Source: Cristatella mucedo (taxonomy: Eukaryota; Bryozoa; Phylactolaemata; Cristatellidae). Taken from it: 60,000 nt of DNA. Every line of letters starts with the position of its first letter. Positions within the stretch are counted from its first letter, which is position 1. The translations under genes and the position numbers were made by a program. The stretch is taken from assembly GCA_009760855.2 (NCBI GenBank), contig WPIO01000005.1:4760001-4820000 (forward strand). The letters run 5' to 3'. The notes below the pieces were generated by a model. The model was given only the letters and a program-made list of their open reading frames with translations, had not been told where the DNA came from and did no database searches. Positions 34,424 through 46,440 of the stretch are shown here, one piece after another.

Positions 34424-36124
34424 CGAAACCTCACACCTGGCTACTAAGTGCCAGTCTGGCTTTAGAGCTAATCACTCCACAGAGTCAGAATTGCTTAGGG
34501 TATACAACGACCTACTTAGGATTGCAGACATGGGTAGAGTGTCTCTGCTTGTTTTGCTCCATCTTTCGGTAGGTTTTGATACAATCGATCACAAAGTTCT
34601 TGTAGAGTGCCTCTCATCTCGCATGGGCATCACTGGCACTGCTCTGCAGTGGTTCAGGTCCTATCTCAGTGGGAGACTCCAGAGTATTGACGTGAATAGA
34701 CAAAGATCATCTGAAGTACCTCTGGAATATGGAGTACCTCAGGGCTCCGTGCTAGGTCCGGTTCTTTTCACGGTTTATACTCTGCCTCTTGCTGATGTGA
34801 TTGCCAAGTACAATCTAGGCTTTCACTTCTATGTGAATGACACTCAGTTTTACCTTTGCTTTGATCCATCCCAGCCTTCGTGCACCTGAAATTCTCTCAA
34901 TTCACTTGCTACATGCATTGATGACATCCGCACATGGATGGCAGCAAATTTTCTAAAACTTAACGTTGATAAAACTTACTTACTAGTTATGGATAAACCC
35001 AGTGTGATTCAGAGATTGGAAAGGCTGACTCTCAAAATAGGCTCTGCCAGCATATCTCCTGTTATATCATCTCGAAATCTAGGTGTCATATTCAAAAGCG
35101 ACCTCTCGTTACACGACCATATCAGCTCCACAGTCAAATCTGCCTATTTTCAGCTCCATAAAATTGCTAAAATTCGGGCTTGTTTAGATAAGGATACGGT
35201 GTGCCGTGATGGCACACTAGGTAAGGCGGCTGCTTTCACGACCTCGGTCCCGAGGTCGTGGGTTCGATTCCTGCGGTGGGCGATTCTTTATCGCCACTGC
35301 CAGCGGTGGTGATAGCCATAAAGGCTCTTCTTTCGCTATACAAAAAGAGGCTGTTTAATCAGCTAGGATTTATTTATTTATTTACCACGTCCAAGTTGGT
35401 CAATGCATTCGTGACATCCCGTCTCGACTTCTGCAACTCACTTCTTACTGGCCTACCAGCATGTGCGATCAGGCGATTGCAGCTGGTGCAAAACTCTGCA
35501 GCAAGGCATGTCTTTCGTGAGCGTCGCAGTTGCCACATTACTCCACTTCTCGCTGACCTGCACTGGATACCAGTCAAGCAACGGATTGACTTCAAGGTTT
35601 TGTCGCTCACTTGTAGGTCCTTTCATTCTATGGCTCCAACCTATCTCTCAGATATACTACCCCATCAGGCCAAGCATCGTACCACCCGCTTTTCGGAATC
35701 CAACAGTCTACAAACACATCGTACAAACTTTAAATCCTTTGGAGACCGTGCATTTAGTTCGTACGCTCTCAAAGCCTGGAACTCCCTCCCGACTTGCGTC
35801 AGAACATACCCTGACCTGACCACATTTAAGAGGAACTTAAAAACACACCTATTTAGGACAGCATATAGTGGGTCCCTGTGATTCTTCCTTCATGTGCTTA
35901 TGCGTGCTGACACTGTGCATGCTGCCACTATCCACATTTGCATGCTGACCCTGTGCATGTCACCCCTAACCATGTTATTCATTGTGTTTGTTTTTCAAGC
36001 ATGATTTTACTTGCCATTTAATTGCATTTCCCTTTGCAGCAAATTAAAAGCGCCTAGAAAGTCATTGAGTTCTCTGAGGGCGCTTTATCAAGTGTATTAT
36101 TTTGGTTATTGTTATTATTATTAT
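34424..36124 (+). mobile_element. LINE-A copy A5, 5'-truncated, with SINE inside
   Basis: The best preserved LINE-A reverse transcriptase. Frame 34491-34889 has LLHLSVGFDTIDHKVL (first catalytic Asp), YGVPQGSVLGPVLFTVYTLP, and YVNDTQFYLCF, where Asn replaces the first Asp of the DD motif. Frame 34938-35190 carries the thumb region and ends at the SINE. After the SINE, 35385-35881 gives [28 protein letters not shown] and [17 protein letters not shown], the standard C-terminal region of L2/CR1 proteins. The 3' end has the hairpin at 36049-36084 and an ATT-type tail. The 5-base flanks AAACT (34419-34423 and 36125-36129) mark the insertion into LINE-B. No endonuclease domain is present. Confidence 0.8.
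35196..35384 (+). mobile_element. SINE-A copy 1 (tRNA-derived)
   Basis: A 189-base element with an A-box (GATGGCACACTAGGTAAGG, 35208-35226) and a B-box (GGTTCGATTCC, 35261-35271) at tRNA-like spacing. Between them is a perfect 10-bp inverted repeat (ACGACCTCGG, 35238-35247 with 35250-35259). A body of about 90 bases and an ATTT-repeat tail follow. The empty site is known from other LINE-A copies (GATGAGGATACCACATC), so the insertion point is exact and any target-site duplication is very short. Confidence 0.8.
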
Positions 36125-36260
36125 AAACTGGTGCAGCAGTTCAGCCAGGTGGAAGGAGCCAAGCCGTGTGGGCCTTGCGGGTCAGCGTAAGAAATTCAGT
36201 ACGTCGCTGCATCTGAGTTCGATCCGCCTGAAACCCTTGTGGTCACCAATGATTATGCAG

Positions 36261-38394
36261 TTCCCTAAAGCCAGACGCTGAGGAAAATGGCGCGAGCCGA
36301 AGCAAGGCGGTCTGCCCGTCAGGCTCAAGAGGCGTGCAGGCGCTCGTCTCAAAACGATCGTCGACCAATCGGTCTACGCAGGGCAAGATTTGAGCGATTA
36401 TCCATTTAATGGGTATTTGACCTGAAGCACTCGCAGTAAGCGGGCGAGTACTTGATACGGAGTAACGTTTGTCGGAGCGGTTAAAGCGACGTTCCTCCTG
36501 GCTGAAAAATTCCGGAAGAAGACCGTCGATGTGGCACAGCCAGTAGCTCTGGCTTGGCGGACAATATCCGGGTGGTCATTTCTCAAGGCGTTCGTGGAGC
36601 GCTGAAGCAAACCTCCGTCGTCAGCTCAAGCAATCTGGGCGTGGCTGGCGGAGTGGCGCCGTGGCCGCTCAAGAAAAGCAGCACTTAATGTGACTTGTGC
36701 GCTGCAGCGGCTCCTCAAGTAATGCTCTTTATCTAGCTTACACGCGAACGTGCGCGTGCGGGCGCACGCACATTAAAGGCAGGCAGCTGGTTTTGGTCCG
36801 GAAAACGGCGTGTCACACAATAGTAAAGCTGGCGTTTCACGGCAATACTACTGGGTTCTAGACTCAGCACCCGTACAGCCGGGTATGCAGACGATGGCAG
36901 AGTGCGACCGTGACCGAAAATGCTCGTACCTAAATAGCAAGGTTGCGTCCTCGTTTTAGAGCCCTGGATTTCAATGACTTAGAAAGGCTAAGCGCCCACA
37001 TCCTCAACCGTAGCCAATCTTAACTACAGATGTTCCGCTATACTTTGCTATACTTTTACTATACTTTTCTGCATTACTGTTTGAAGCCCTATACTCTGAC
37101 ACGTCTATATCTGAATGCTTATTACGTATGAACTGCCAAAAATCTCTAGCGCCTTCATAATCCAGCTGGTTAACACGTACAGTGCTACCGTTTCACACTG
37201 TGCTCAAGGGGCACTCAGCGTCAACTAGTCGGCTAACGAGGCACCCTCGGTGGTATTTTTTAGCGATGACCGAATGGTGTAGCCACAGTATTGAATTGTT
37301 GAGAAGGACTGCGGCTTGCATCTGCAGGTGCACGTGTGTGGCGGCGGCTGACCTAACAGAGGGCTCGTGCGTCCTGTTTGACCCTCTACGACACCGCACG
37401 ATCCTGTAGAGCCCTGTACGACCCTTCGAGCCCGTCCGAGTCTTCTGGTAATCGCAAACGTACGGTCGAGTTGGCGACGTGGCATACAGGAGTCGGCAGC
37501 ATCCGCTCGACAAGCTGCCGTGAGTTGTCGTACCTTATCGTGTACCTGCCGCATCTTGTCAAACCTAGTGGTCCCCTTGGCTTTCAGCCTGCTACAGCAG
37601 CAATGAGAGCGAAACGCTCTGGCGGTGACGGACGTGCCGGATTTCTCGAGGCAGTCGTGTCCTAGGATCCTCTTGATATGGACTTATGACGCTGAGCCTG
37701 AATCCTGGATACGGCTGGAGCCGAGTTTGGAGCTGCTAAATGCATAAAGGTTGCATGCAACGGGCCGCGCGTGGTAGACTGTCGCTCTACGGGTCCGGTC
37801 AAATGCGTTGCATGTGAGCAGTCGCAGCTCAGGATTATTCTAAGCCGCTGGAGTAGTTAGGAGACATTGCTGCTCAATCGAAAGCGACGCTGATTCCACA
37901 ATGTTCATTCCGATGGGAGGACTGGAGTGATGTTACGGTCTCAGAAATTCTGGCGGAAGAGGTTTCAGCCTGTAGATTAATGTCGGCGACAGATCCAGGA
38001 CTTTCCTGCTGCCGCTCGTACTTCCACCGCCATTGCCGCAATATGGCGCAAGGCTGAACGCTAAAGGAGGAAAACTCCCACTCTTCAAGTTTATCAACCT
38101 TGGCGCCGTAGCTCCAATCGAATAGGTAAAGGCTAGCCTCCTGACGTTCAGACTAGGGAGCGGCACGGTACCGTCACGAACTTGTCCGAAGTTATCCACT
38201 TGGCGTAAGCATAGCAGGTCTATTTATAACTTCTAAAATGTTTTACAGTGCATCTAGTCAATGTGCCCAGGGAGATCCTTTGGGATACCATTTTAAGCTA
38301 GTGCTGCAAATCCGGCACTCGGAAGTTTATCTCACCGGCGTGCCGTGTGGGGCTTCATGAGGTAGACCATACGACGAACCGCTACTGAAGCACG
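36261..38394. other. Unassigned region
   Basis: Single-copy in this window as far as I can see. The minus-strand frame 38199-37933 (88 codons; ends in LSPTLIYRLKPLPPEF) and the overlapping frames at 37182-37665 show no family features. The frame 36610-36398 is likewise unassigned. No gene is called, but this is the largest stretch not explained by known repeats. Confidence 0.25.
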
Positions 38395-39102
38395 GTAATA
38401 ATAATAATACTAAATTTGTATAGCACCTTCAGAGAACTAAATCTCACTCTAGGCACTTTAGAGATTCTAAAAAAAGCATTACCAATTGCCTGGTGGTAAT
38501 ATCCCAAAGCGGCAGGCATATGTAAGCAGGTAAATGCACGCGAAAAACATATCACAACGATCTAGCAAAAGCTGTAAGAAACAGCTGCATTTTAAGCCCC
38601 TTTTTCAATTTCTTTGTGTCAGGGATGTTGTGAGTGCGTCGGCAGTGACAGGTTTTGGGAGAGTACAGACTAAAGGCATGTTTTCCAAAGGTTTTGAGGT
38701 TCGCATGGGGGATGGCTGAACGATTCGAGTCAGCTCAGCGGGTTGTACGACTCTTCGCCTGGTGGGGGAGTAGTTCTGATAGGTAGGCTGGAGCCAAATA
38801 TTAAAGGGACTTAAAAGTACATGACAAAACCTTGAATTCGATTTGCTGCTTTGTTTGGAGCCAGTTCAGGTCAGCGAGAAGCGGTGCGATGTGGTAATTG
38901 CCCCACTCACGACAGATGAGCCTAGCTGCAGAGTTTTGCACCGATTGTAATCGCCGATTGCATTGGCCGGTAGACAAGCCAGGGGCGAGTTACAAAAGCC
39001 GAGACCAGATGTCACAAATGCATGGACCAATTTATATGTGGTATGTCTAAGTATGTCCCTGTCTAAGCAAGCTCGAATTTGAGCAATGTTATGTAGCTGA
39101 AC
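38395..39102 (-). mobile_element. LINE-A copy A6, 5'-truncated
   Basis: Minus strand. It has an ATT-type tail, a worn hairpin (38425-38460), the 3' untranslated part, then the C-terminal coding region. The frame 39123-38866 has LHNIAQIRACLDRD and FVTSGLGFCNSPL, matching other LINE-A copies. It ends at an LTR fragment. Confidence 0.7.
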
Positions 39103-39242
39103 ACCGGTCTCTGTACTCAGCACTACACCAGTCGCTGAAGAAACGTGGAACCGCTCGCTCGAACGCAGTTATAAATCAAAGCTGCCACTCATCTCAACAG
39201 CCCATAAGCCAACGACAGTGTCATAATCTCAAATCAACCACA
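39103..39242 (-). repeat. LTR fragment related to the 1.7 kb element
   Basis: Read on the minus strand from 39242 it begins TGTGGTTGATTTGAGATTAT. It then matches the start of the LTR at 20593, including a TATAA-like site. It interrupts F unit e, whose first half is missing on the other side. Confidence 0.55.
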
Positions 39243-39520
39243 TATAGCGCACCGACTGGTGGCCTTGGACGGCAGACGGTCTTCGTGAGCCAGCGAGCGA
39301 CCGTGCTTTCAGCTCTCGCAGCGCTTTCAGGCCCATCACGAGGCTCCGCTGCCTCGTCGCCTGCGTCAGATAGCGGAGGTAAGTATCGTTGATAGAGGAG
39401 ATCCACGGCCAACGCGCGACGCATGCGCCTGCGTGCTATTCGAGTTCGTGAGTAGGTAGTCGCCTCCTCGAGTGACGCCTCCCAGTAACCAACTGTTTAC
39501 TGGAAAAACGGAGTAGCCAG
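39243..39520 (+). pseudogene. F unit e, 3' remnant
   Basis: Only the last part of F is left, starting at the LTR border. The frame GLGRQTVFVSQRATV is followed by SPASDSGG at a GTAAGT donor (39378-39383), matching units a and b. The hydrophobic segment and everything upstream are lost. Confidence 0.5.
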
Positions 39521-40270
39521 CTACGGCAGCAGCCGCGACTGCCTAACAGCAGCGTTGGACGCTTTTTCACTTTCAATCAGCTTGCCGCAGTCCTCCTTAA
39601 TCGTCTGCCTTTCTTCAGCGAAGATCATATAGGACAATAATGCCCTCCCAGATATTAAAAAATTGAACGTCAATGCAGGTGAACCGTTGTCATCGTTGCT
39701 CTCTCACTCTTTATTTCTCTGTCTGTCTGTCTCTGTCTCTGTCTCTCTGTCTCTCTCTCTCTTCACTCTATCTCCTGTGAACTCATTCGATAGATCTAAG
39801 GCAGATATGCGTTTTTCCTCGCGCCCAATGGTAGCTGTTGCCGTAGCCTAGAATCGTCTGATAACTTTGAACTTACGACATTTGATTGATTTTCCGCAAG
39901 CCACCGTCGCTCGCGAGCGGCCTAAAATGTATATATGCATTCAAGTTAATTTAGTTAATTTGTGTCTGCAGCTAAGATTGGTTAAGGGTCTCCAGTGCTA
40001 TAATTAACCTAGTTGTTGTTGTACTCTAAACGGTGGAACGGTTATCCTTTGACAGACTGAAACTTGCTATAAAGCGCCATGTTTACCTCTAACAACGTTG
40101 CGAGTTCAGTACTTCCCCGGCGACCGAGGGGTAGTACCACGGCACGCGATATTGTTGCCGCCCCGTTCTAACGCTGCCTCGAAATAGAGGACCGCGCCGC
40201 GGCATCTCACGACGGCTTAGCGTGGACCCAGAAGGCTTTTACGGATATTGTATTCGTTTTTATGTCAGAT
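39521..40270 (+). other. F-G spacer of module e
   Basis: Matches the other F-G spacers. It contains a short GTCT/CT microsatellite (39710-39765) at the place of the CTAT repeat in modules f and a. It ends in the acceptor TTTTTATGTCAG before G4 exon 1. Confidence 0.45.
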
Positions 40271-40278
40271 TAGCGAGA

Positions 40279-42377
40279 ATGCTGAATGTCAAAACTGTCG
40301 CGTTGTCAGTCCCCGCCATTCTCGAGGTGGGAGTGGCGTTCTTTCGATAGTTATTTCGCCGCGAGTCGGCGTCTCGGTAAGCGCTATGAATTACAGGCCA
40401 AGCGAACTAGAGTAATCTTTTATCTGCACCCGCCTCACCGACCTGTCCACTTGAGCCGGAGCCTTGCAGCGTCGAGTAGAATCTTTCATGCGAGCGTCAC
40501 AGACAGCTGCCGTGCTGCCGCCCTTTTCTAGTGCCTTCGCTGACCGCTCTGGCTTACATTTCCGCCATCGATAATGTTAGAGATGCACCAGCGGTAGGAA
40601 CGAAGCAGCTAGAGCTGTCTGGATCGATCAGTCATCGCCGACTCGTTGTAAAGGGCGTCGTTCTTTCTTGGCAGCCCGACCAGTGCGCCGTCACCCGGAT
40701 CCGGTCATTGGAGAGCGGAAAGTACGTCGGCTTCGTCACCCGTACGACCGCGCCAGCAGCGTCAGCGCCACCTATGCGTCCACGAACAGCGGAAGTGAGT
40801 GCAGCGCCAGCTGCAATGGCTGCCTGTTTGCCCTATTCAGTCCGTCTGCAGTGCAGTCAGGTTGCGACGAAGCGCCGCCTTGCAGGGCGTCAGCGCTCCG
40901 TCTTCAAGCTTGCAGCTCGTCTCGTAATAAACTATCCCGACGACCAACATTGCTACTGACACGTTGCATTGATGGCAAAGATTTTGACTAGCGAGGACGA
41001 CGGAGAACGTCTGCTACTGAGTTTCGACTCATCACAGAACGCAGTTGCAAAGGTATTCGCGAGGGAATGAAAAGCGTAACCTTGTTAGCGTCTTAGGATT
41101 ACGTTCGCCTTGGTCCCATGGATGATCGCTATCAAATCGGTGGGCAAATACTGTGTTGTAAGTCCGCCAGAGCAAATAAATAATACTTTTAAACGCACCG
41201 AATACTAGAGGTTATGGTGCTAACAAAGTAACGTGTGAGACTCTTGCGCTCAATTCCGGAGTAAGGAGGCACGCGCCTCCTGATTCGCTCCTGATCCCAT
41301 TCACACCCTGTCCACCTTGGTTGGATAGTAAACTAGGCCGCCTTCCATTTCGAGGCCCACAGACCGTCACCAAAGAATAACATGTGTCTTACTTCTGCTT
41401 GAGGAATACCCACTAAGTTTGCGTTAAATAAATATTACGATTGCAAGACGCAGCATTTCGTTAGTTTTCCGTCTTTCAGCTACTTAAAAATTTTGAGGTG
41501 TTAGTACCCTTTGTTCAAGTCCACTTGCTAACATGGCGTTCGCAAGGTCACACTATGCCAGTTCCAGGATGCAGCACCGAAACAGTTTTGCTCGAGAATT
41601 AGAAAGCTGGCTAACCAATCTGGAAAACTTTAACGGGAGAGCCGCTCTAATTACCAAACCAGGTGGCTCAACGAGAGCTCGACATCCGTTGTCGGAATTC
41701 GGCATCATGACGGATCCAAACGGATGCCCGCCTACACCAACGGTTTGGCAGACTGCTTGGAAGCGAAGCGTCTGAGGCACGTGCGCCTGCGAAACAAAGT
41801 TCCGGCGGAAATGAGTGCAAGATCACTCCCCGACACTGCAAGCACCACTCTCCCAAAGCAGCCTCTTATCCTTCGCTCTTTAAATTACTGCCTTAATGAA
41901 GGCAACTGCCTTTAATGCATACGCCTGCCTTCGTTGCATGATCTGACAGCTCTGGACCTCCGGATCGGGAGCACTACTGAACAGCACGCACCTGGCAGTC
42001 ACCGCATGGCCCGTCTTCAATGTGTCCGTATCGCGAGCTTCCGTTATTTTGTCGGGATCATAATATCGGTAAGAGCGTAGGCGTCGCAGCTCCGTCGGCT
42101 CGCTGCCCTTTGAACGGCTGGTCGTCCGACACGTGACGGCCGAGCTCGCCTCGCTTCGCTTGTAGCCTCTACCTGCTGAGCGACGCAAACGCGAACGCGG
42201 ACGAATACGTCGCGATCCTCGGTAGCGGATCTGGATGGGCGACTCCGTTTGTATCCGTTCGATGCGTCTGGAGCAGCGAACAATGCATTCGTCAACCCAG
42301 CCACGCTATTCATGGTCAACGTGCTCGAGTCCTTCGGAGACTTCAGCTGCCAAGTGATGATTAGCCGACAAAAGTAG
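40279..42377 (+). pseudogene. G4: broken copy of G-family gene
   Basis: Exons by comparison with G2 are 40279-40376, 40507-40794, 40916-41052 and 42173-42377. Exon 1 has the ATG and a GTAAGC donor but a one-base deletion. Exon 2 has a one-base deletion in the Ser/Thr-rich part, after SLESGKYVGF. Exon 3 has a TGA at 40957-40959. Exon 4 has a one-base insertion, and its acceptor reads CTCTAC in place of CTCTAG. With four independent lesions, this copy is dead. Confidence 0.65.
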
Positions 42378-43400
42378 TCCTCCGCTAGCGTTAATTTGAA
42401 CGCTCAGTCGACATAAGCCTGTGCCCACCGTCGCTTTTATTTAAATACGCGGCTAATGCAAGTGCGTTTTTTCTCGCTGTTGTCGTTGACCATGCTTTCT
42501 CTAAGTATTTTCGCGCTCGGGTAGAGAATCACAGTACTGCCAGCCACTCATTCGCGGCAGCGAGCAGCACTCGCTTGTGACTGCCCGACACTTGCTATCC
42601 GTCGTCGGGCCGAGAACGGCCTGGAGCCGCTGTTACTCGTCCATCATTCAAATGAACGTTCGTAGCAGTCGTGATCGCGTTTTTACCGGCGTGTATTGCA
42701 AATATATGAAACGTATATATGAAAGCACTCAGAAAGGAGAAGAGTTGACTAGAGAATGGTCGTTGGTTATAGCTGGTACCAGCTCGAAGAAAGGCTCGTC
42801 CGAAGTACATCTCTAAAGCTATCGAGGGAATTAATATGTGTGCCGGTGTGGTTAATCAGCTGTGTACAATCAATTATATAGAAGTCTGAGATTCAATGTA
42901 GATTCGATGTTTTCTGGAGCAGCCAAAGCAGGTCTGCCGAGCGAAGTGCCTTCCATGCTCGGCATTCTAGGCTCTGCCGAAACGTAGAATTTTGTGAGAG
43001 GGCAGAACGATCACCTTTCCGAGATAATCGCAAAGAGGTCTATCGTCAGGCCCACCAAGGTCGGGCATTGGTCCTCTATCGCCACCATCCTGGCTTGGCC
43101 CGCCACCTCAGTCACCTCACACGGAGTTTTGGTGGATAACCATTTCAACCTGTCTGAGTATCAAACTAACCCTCATCATTGATCAAAGTCGTCACATGAT
43201 GCCGGATGAATTTCAGTGGCACCTATGATAGAAATTTCTGCTAGGCTTGACGGTGGTTCTTTGCAAAGTCCAAGTCGATGGCCAGCAGCACATGGCAGCC
43301 TCGAATGCTCCACGGCAGTTTGGGCATTCGTCGCTCCAACGATTGCTCCAGTGCGAGGAGCCGTATAAAGAAACCGCCGTCGTTGCCGCTACATAGCTGT
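42378..43400. other. Unassigned region downstream of G4
   Basis: The start resembles the sequence after G1. After about 42500 I recognise nothing. Short frames on both strands are uncalled. Confidence 0.3.
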
Positions 43401-43409
43401 TCATTCTAG

Positions 43410-43735
<326 letters not shown>

Positions 43736-44130
43736 GCTGCTTGCGACTAGGCGCGCTTCTCAAAGCTGCAGCAACCTGGGCGGCAGCTCTCCACAGCGGA
43801 CCAATTACCGGCGCGAGCCGACCGAGTGATTTAAGGCCCAACGGAACAAATTGGCTAGTATCGCCTACCATAATGCGACGGAGGCAGCAACATCTGGATC
43901 GTGTGAGAAGTTCGGATGCGCAGACAGTCGACGCTTGCGACGGTACGACTTTCGAGCGAGTGGCTGCGAGGCAGCATCGAACAAGGACAACGAGCTCGAG
44001 CGGCACTCAACTCGCGACAACAACTGAACCAATGGCACCTGGCCACCGTAGCCTCGACGGCGAACGAGCTTCGCCTCGACGGGGCGTGCGGCCTGCAGCT
44101 CGTGCGCCGCGACGCGCGGAGAATAGCTAA
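43736..44130. other. Unassigned GC-rich sequence
   Basis: Overlapping frames on both strands, such as 43741-44130, have no features that distinguish them from chance at this GC content. Confidence 0.25.
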
Positions 44131-44212
44131 GCTAAGCGCCTAGAAAGAGATTGAGTTCTCTGAGGGCGCTTTATCAAGTGCATTATTACTATTATTATTA
44201 TTATTATTAACC
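44131..44212 (+). mobile_element. LINE-A 3' hairpin and tail alone
   Basis: About 80 bases consisting only of the terminal hairpin (AGCGCC at 44135-44140, GGCGCT at 44165-44170) and the tail TTTATCAAGTGCATTATTAC plus ATT repeats. It has the cleanest hairpin in the window. It is either an extreme 5' truncation of LINE-A or the remains of a SINE with this tail. Confidence 0.7.
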
Positions 44213-44269
44213 ACTGCGGCTGGCCGAGGCTCTTCAGCCACATAATAAATGAGGCTTTCAAGTAGGCCA

Positions 44270-45023
44270 GTCTCTTACATTAACAGAAAACGTGAACGAC
44301 AATGTTCACTCGAAAATCTTGCTTAGCGCCGGCAGCAGATTTCGCGTTGCATTCTGCTTAATCATAGGGACCTGTCGCCGCTAGCGGCAAATCGCTGCAA
44401 CACTGTCGCTCCGGCCACTCGACCGTCCGTAGCGCTTCGGCGAGTGTCACCGACAGAGCGGATGGAGGCTTAGAGCTACTCCGTCCGCCACTGTTCGGGC
44501 TTGGTGGCACGCTCTGCGACTGCTAAGCGGCTTCACTGCAATCGGTGCTCTCGCTACGCTCGCTCTGAGCGACTCGGCGATGGCGCACCCGCTCTGTCAC
44601 ACTGGCATTCTGCCCACGCGTCGGGAATACGCGATGCAAGTCGGGGCATAGTATCGAGCCGCGCGAACGTGGTAGCTGTAGAGGAGCTGCCGCGTGGCTC
44701 GCTCGTGCGTCACCGCTCTCTTCAGTACGCCTCGCTCCCACTGTCGATTCTCAATTCCTTAACAAGCACGAAAGCGCAGTCAGTCGGACTGGGGGTCGAC
44801 GCACACCTGCGGCCTGCAGGCAGTCGGCACGGAGGAAATCGCTAAGCAAACCTACCTACCAGCAAAGCTCTCGCGGGTTTGCCCTATTTGACTGTTTCTG
44901 CACGCTACCAGTGCGTCGCGTTTGGGTGCAACTACACATACTTGGACTCACTAGGCGAATCCGTCGCGTGGGCTTTCTGCAGAAGCCTTCAGCTATAGGC
45001 CGTCATAGTTGGCGAGCCACTCC

Positions 45024-45077
<54 letters not shown>

Positions 45078-46440
45078 TTAATGCACTTGATAAAGCGCCC
45101 TTACAGAACTCGATCTCTCTCCAGGCGCTACACATTTGCTGCAAAGGGAAATGCAATTGAATGGTGAGTAATACAATGCTTGATAAACAAAAAAATAAAA
45201 ACCTGGTTAGGGGTGACATGCACAGGGTCAGCATGCAAATGTGGTTAGTGGCAGCATGCACAGTGTCAGCACGCCTAAGCACATCAATTACGAATCACAG
45301 GGACCCACTAAATACTGTCATAAATAGGTGTGTTTTTAAGTTCTTTTTAAATGTGGTCAGGTCAGGGGATGTTCTGACGCTGTCGTGAGGGAGTTCCAGG
45401 CTTTGGGAGCATACGAACTAAATGCACGGTCTCCAAAGAATTTGAGGTTTGTACGAGATATTTGTAGACTGTTGCATTCCGAAAAGTGGGTGGTACTATG
45501 CTTGGCCTGATGAGGGAGTATATCTGAGAGATAGGCTGGAGCCAAAGAATGAAGTGACCTAGAAGTGAGCGACTAAACCTTGAAGTCAATCCGTTGCTTG
45601 ACTGGTAGCCAGTGCAGGTCGGCGAGAATTGGAGTAATGTGGCAACTGCGACGCTCACGACAGACAAGCCTGATGCTGAGTTTTGCACCAGCTGCAATCG
45701 CGGGATCGCACATTCTGGTAGGTCAGTAAGCAGCGAGTTGTAGAAGTCGAGACGGGAGGTCACGAATGCATGAACCAACTTAGATGTGGTATCCTCATCT
45801 AAACAAGCCCGAATTTTAGCAATGTTATGCAGCTGAAAGTAGGCAGAATTGACTGTGGAGCTGATGTGGTCGTCTAGCAAGAGGTCGCTTCGGAAAATGA
45901 CACCTAGATTTCGAGCTGATTCAACTGGATACATGCCGGCAGAGCCAATTTTGAGCGTCAGCCTTTCCAATTTGTGAATCGCACTGAGTTAGCCCATAAC
46001 TAGTTAATTAGTTTTATCATCGTTTAGTTTTAGAAACTTTGCTGCCATCCATATTGGTACTCCATGCGTTCGTCGGGCCGCTTCGGCGGCCCACAGTCTG
46101 ACCAATGGGCAGCGTCCAAGGATCTGCCCACAGTCTGACCACTGGGCAGCGCCCAGCGCTCCAGGCGACTCGGCCCATCACTGGTGGTTTCGAAGTGTTT
46201 TCCGGAACTGACGCGATGCTACCGAATAGCTCACACGGAAGGTCCGGCCGGGTCGATCTCGGCAATCGAAGCCAAACAGCAAATCCCTGTTGGATATTCT
46301 GGCGTCTTAGCAGCGACGACGGTGGCGCGTCACCCATTTGGACGCTGGGAATCGTAGAACTAGCTGCTTTGTCGGTGCAGGCAAAATCGGCTGTCAAATG
46401 CCCGCCGGCCGTCGGGGAACGACCAGGTTTTTCGAGCTCG
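44270..46440 (+). pseudogene. F unit d, split by LINE-A
   Basis: The parts 44270-45023 and 46059-46440 match F unit a, apart from about 150 bases lost at the join. The first part holds the upstream region with ATGCAAGTC in place of ATGAAGGTT. Then comes a stretch readable as ARYQCVAFGCNYTYLDS, which in unit a is interrupted. The second part matches 54620-54920. No G gene follows this unit. Confidence 0.4.
45024..46058 (-). mobile_element. LINE-A copy A7, 5'-truncated
   Basis: Minus strand. It has a long TAA-repeat tail (45027-45077), a hairpin (45090-45128), a 3' untranslated part and a coding frame 45970-45362. The frame contains LGVIFRSDLLLDDHISSTV, SRLDFYNSLLTDLP and [16 protein letters not shown]. 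It is flanked by ACTCC at 45019-45023 and 46059-46063, a likely target-site duplication inside F unit d. Confidence 0.75.

Larger units (their letters stand above)
34010..36260 (-). mobile_element. LINE-B copy B3, split by LINE-A
   Basis: The two parts, 34010-34423 and 36125-36260, are continuous in copy B2 (47510-48010). The tail is GTAATGTAAT-like at 34010. The frame 34391-34071 gives VRLKDVCDRSFSSAGPRLRN, the usual C-terminal block of L2/CR1 proteins. LINE-A copy A5 lies between, flanked by AAACT on both sides. Confidence 0.7.
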
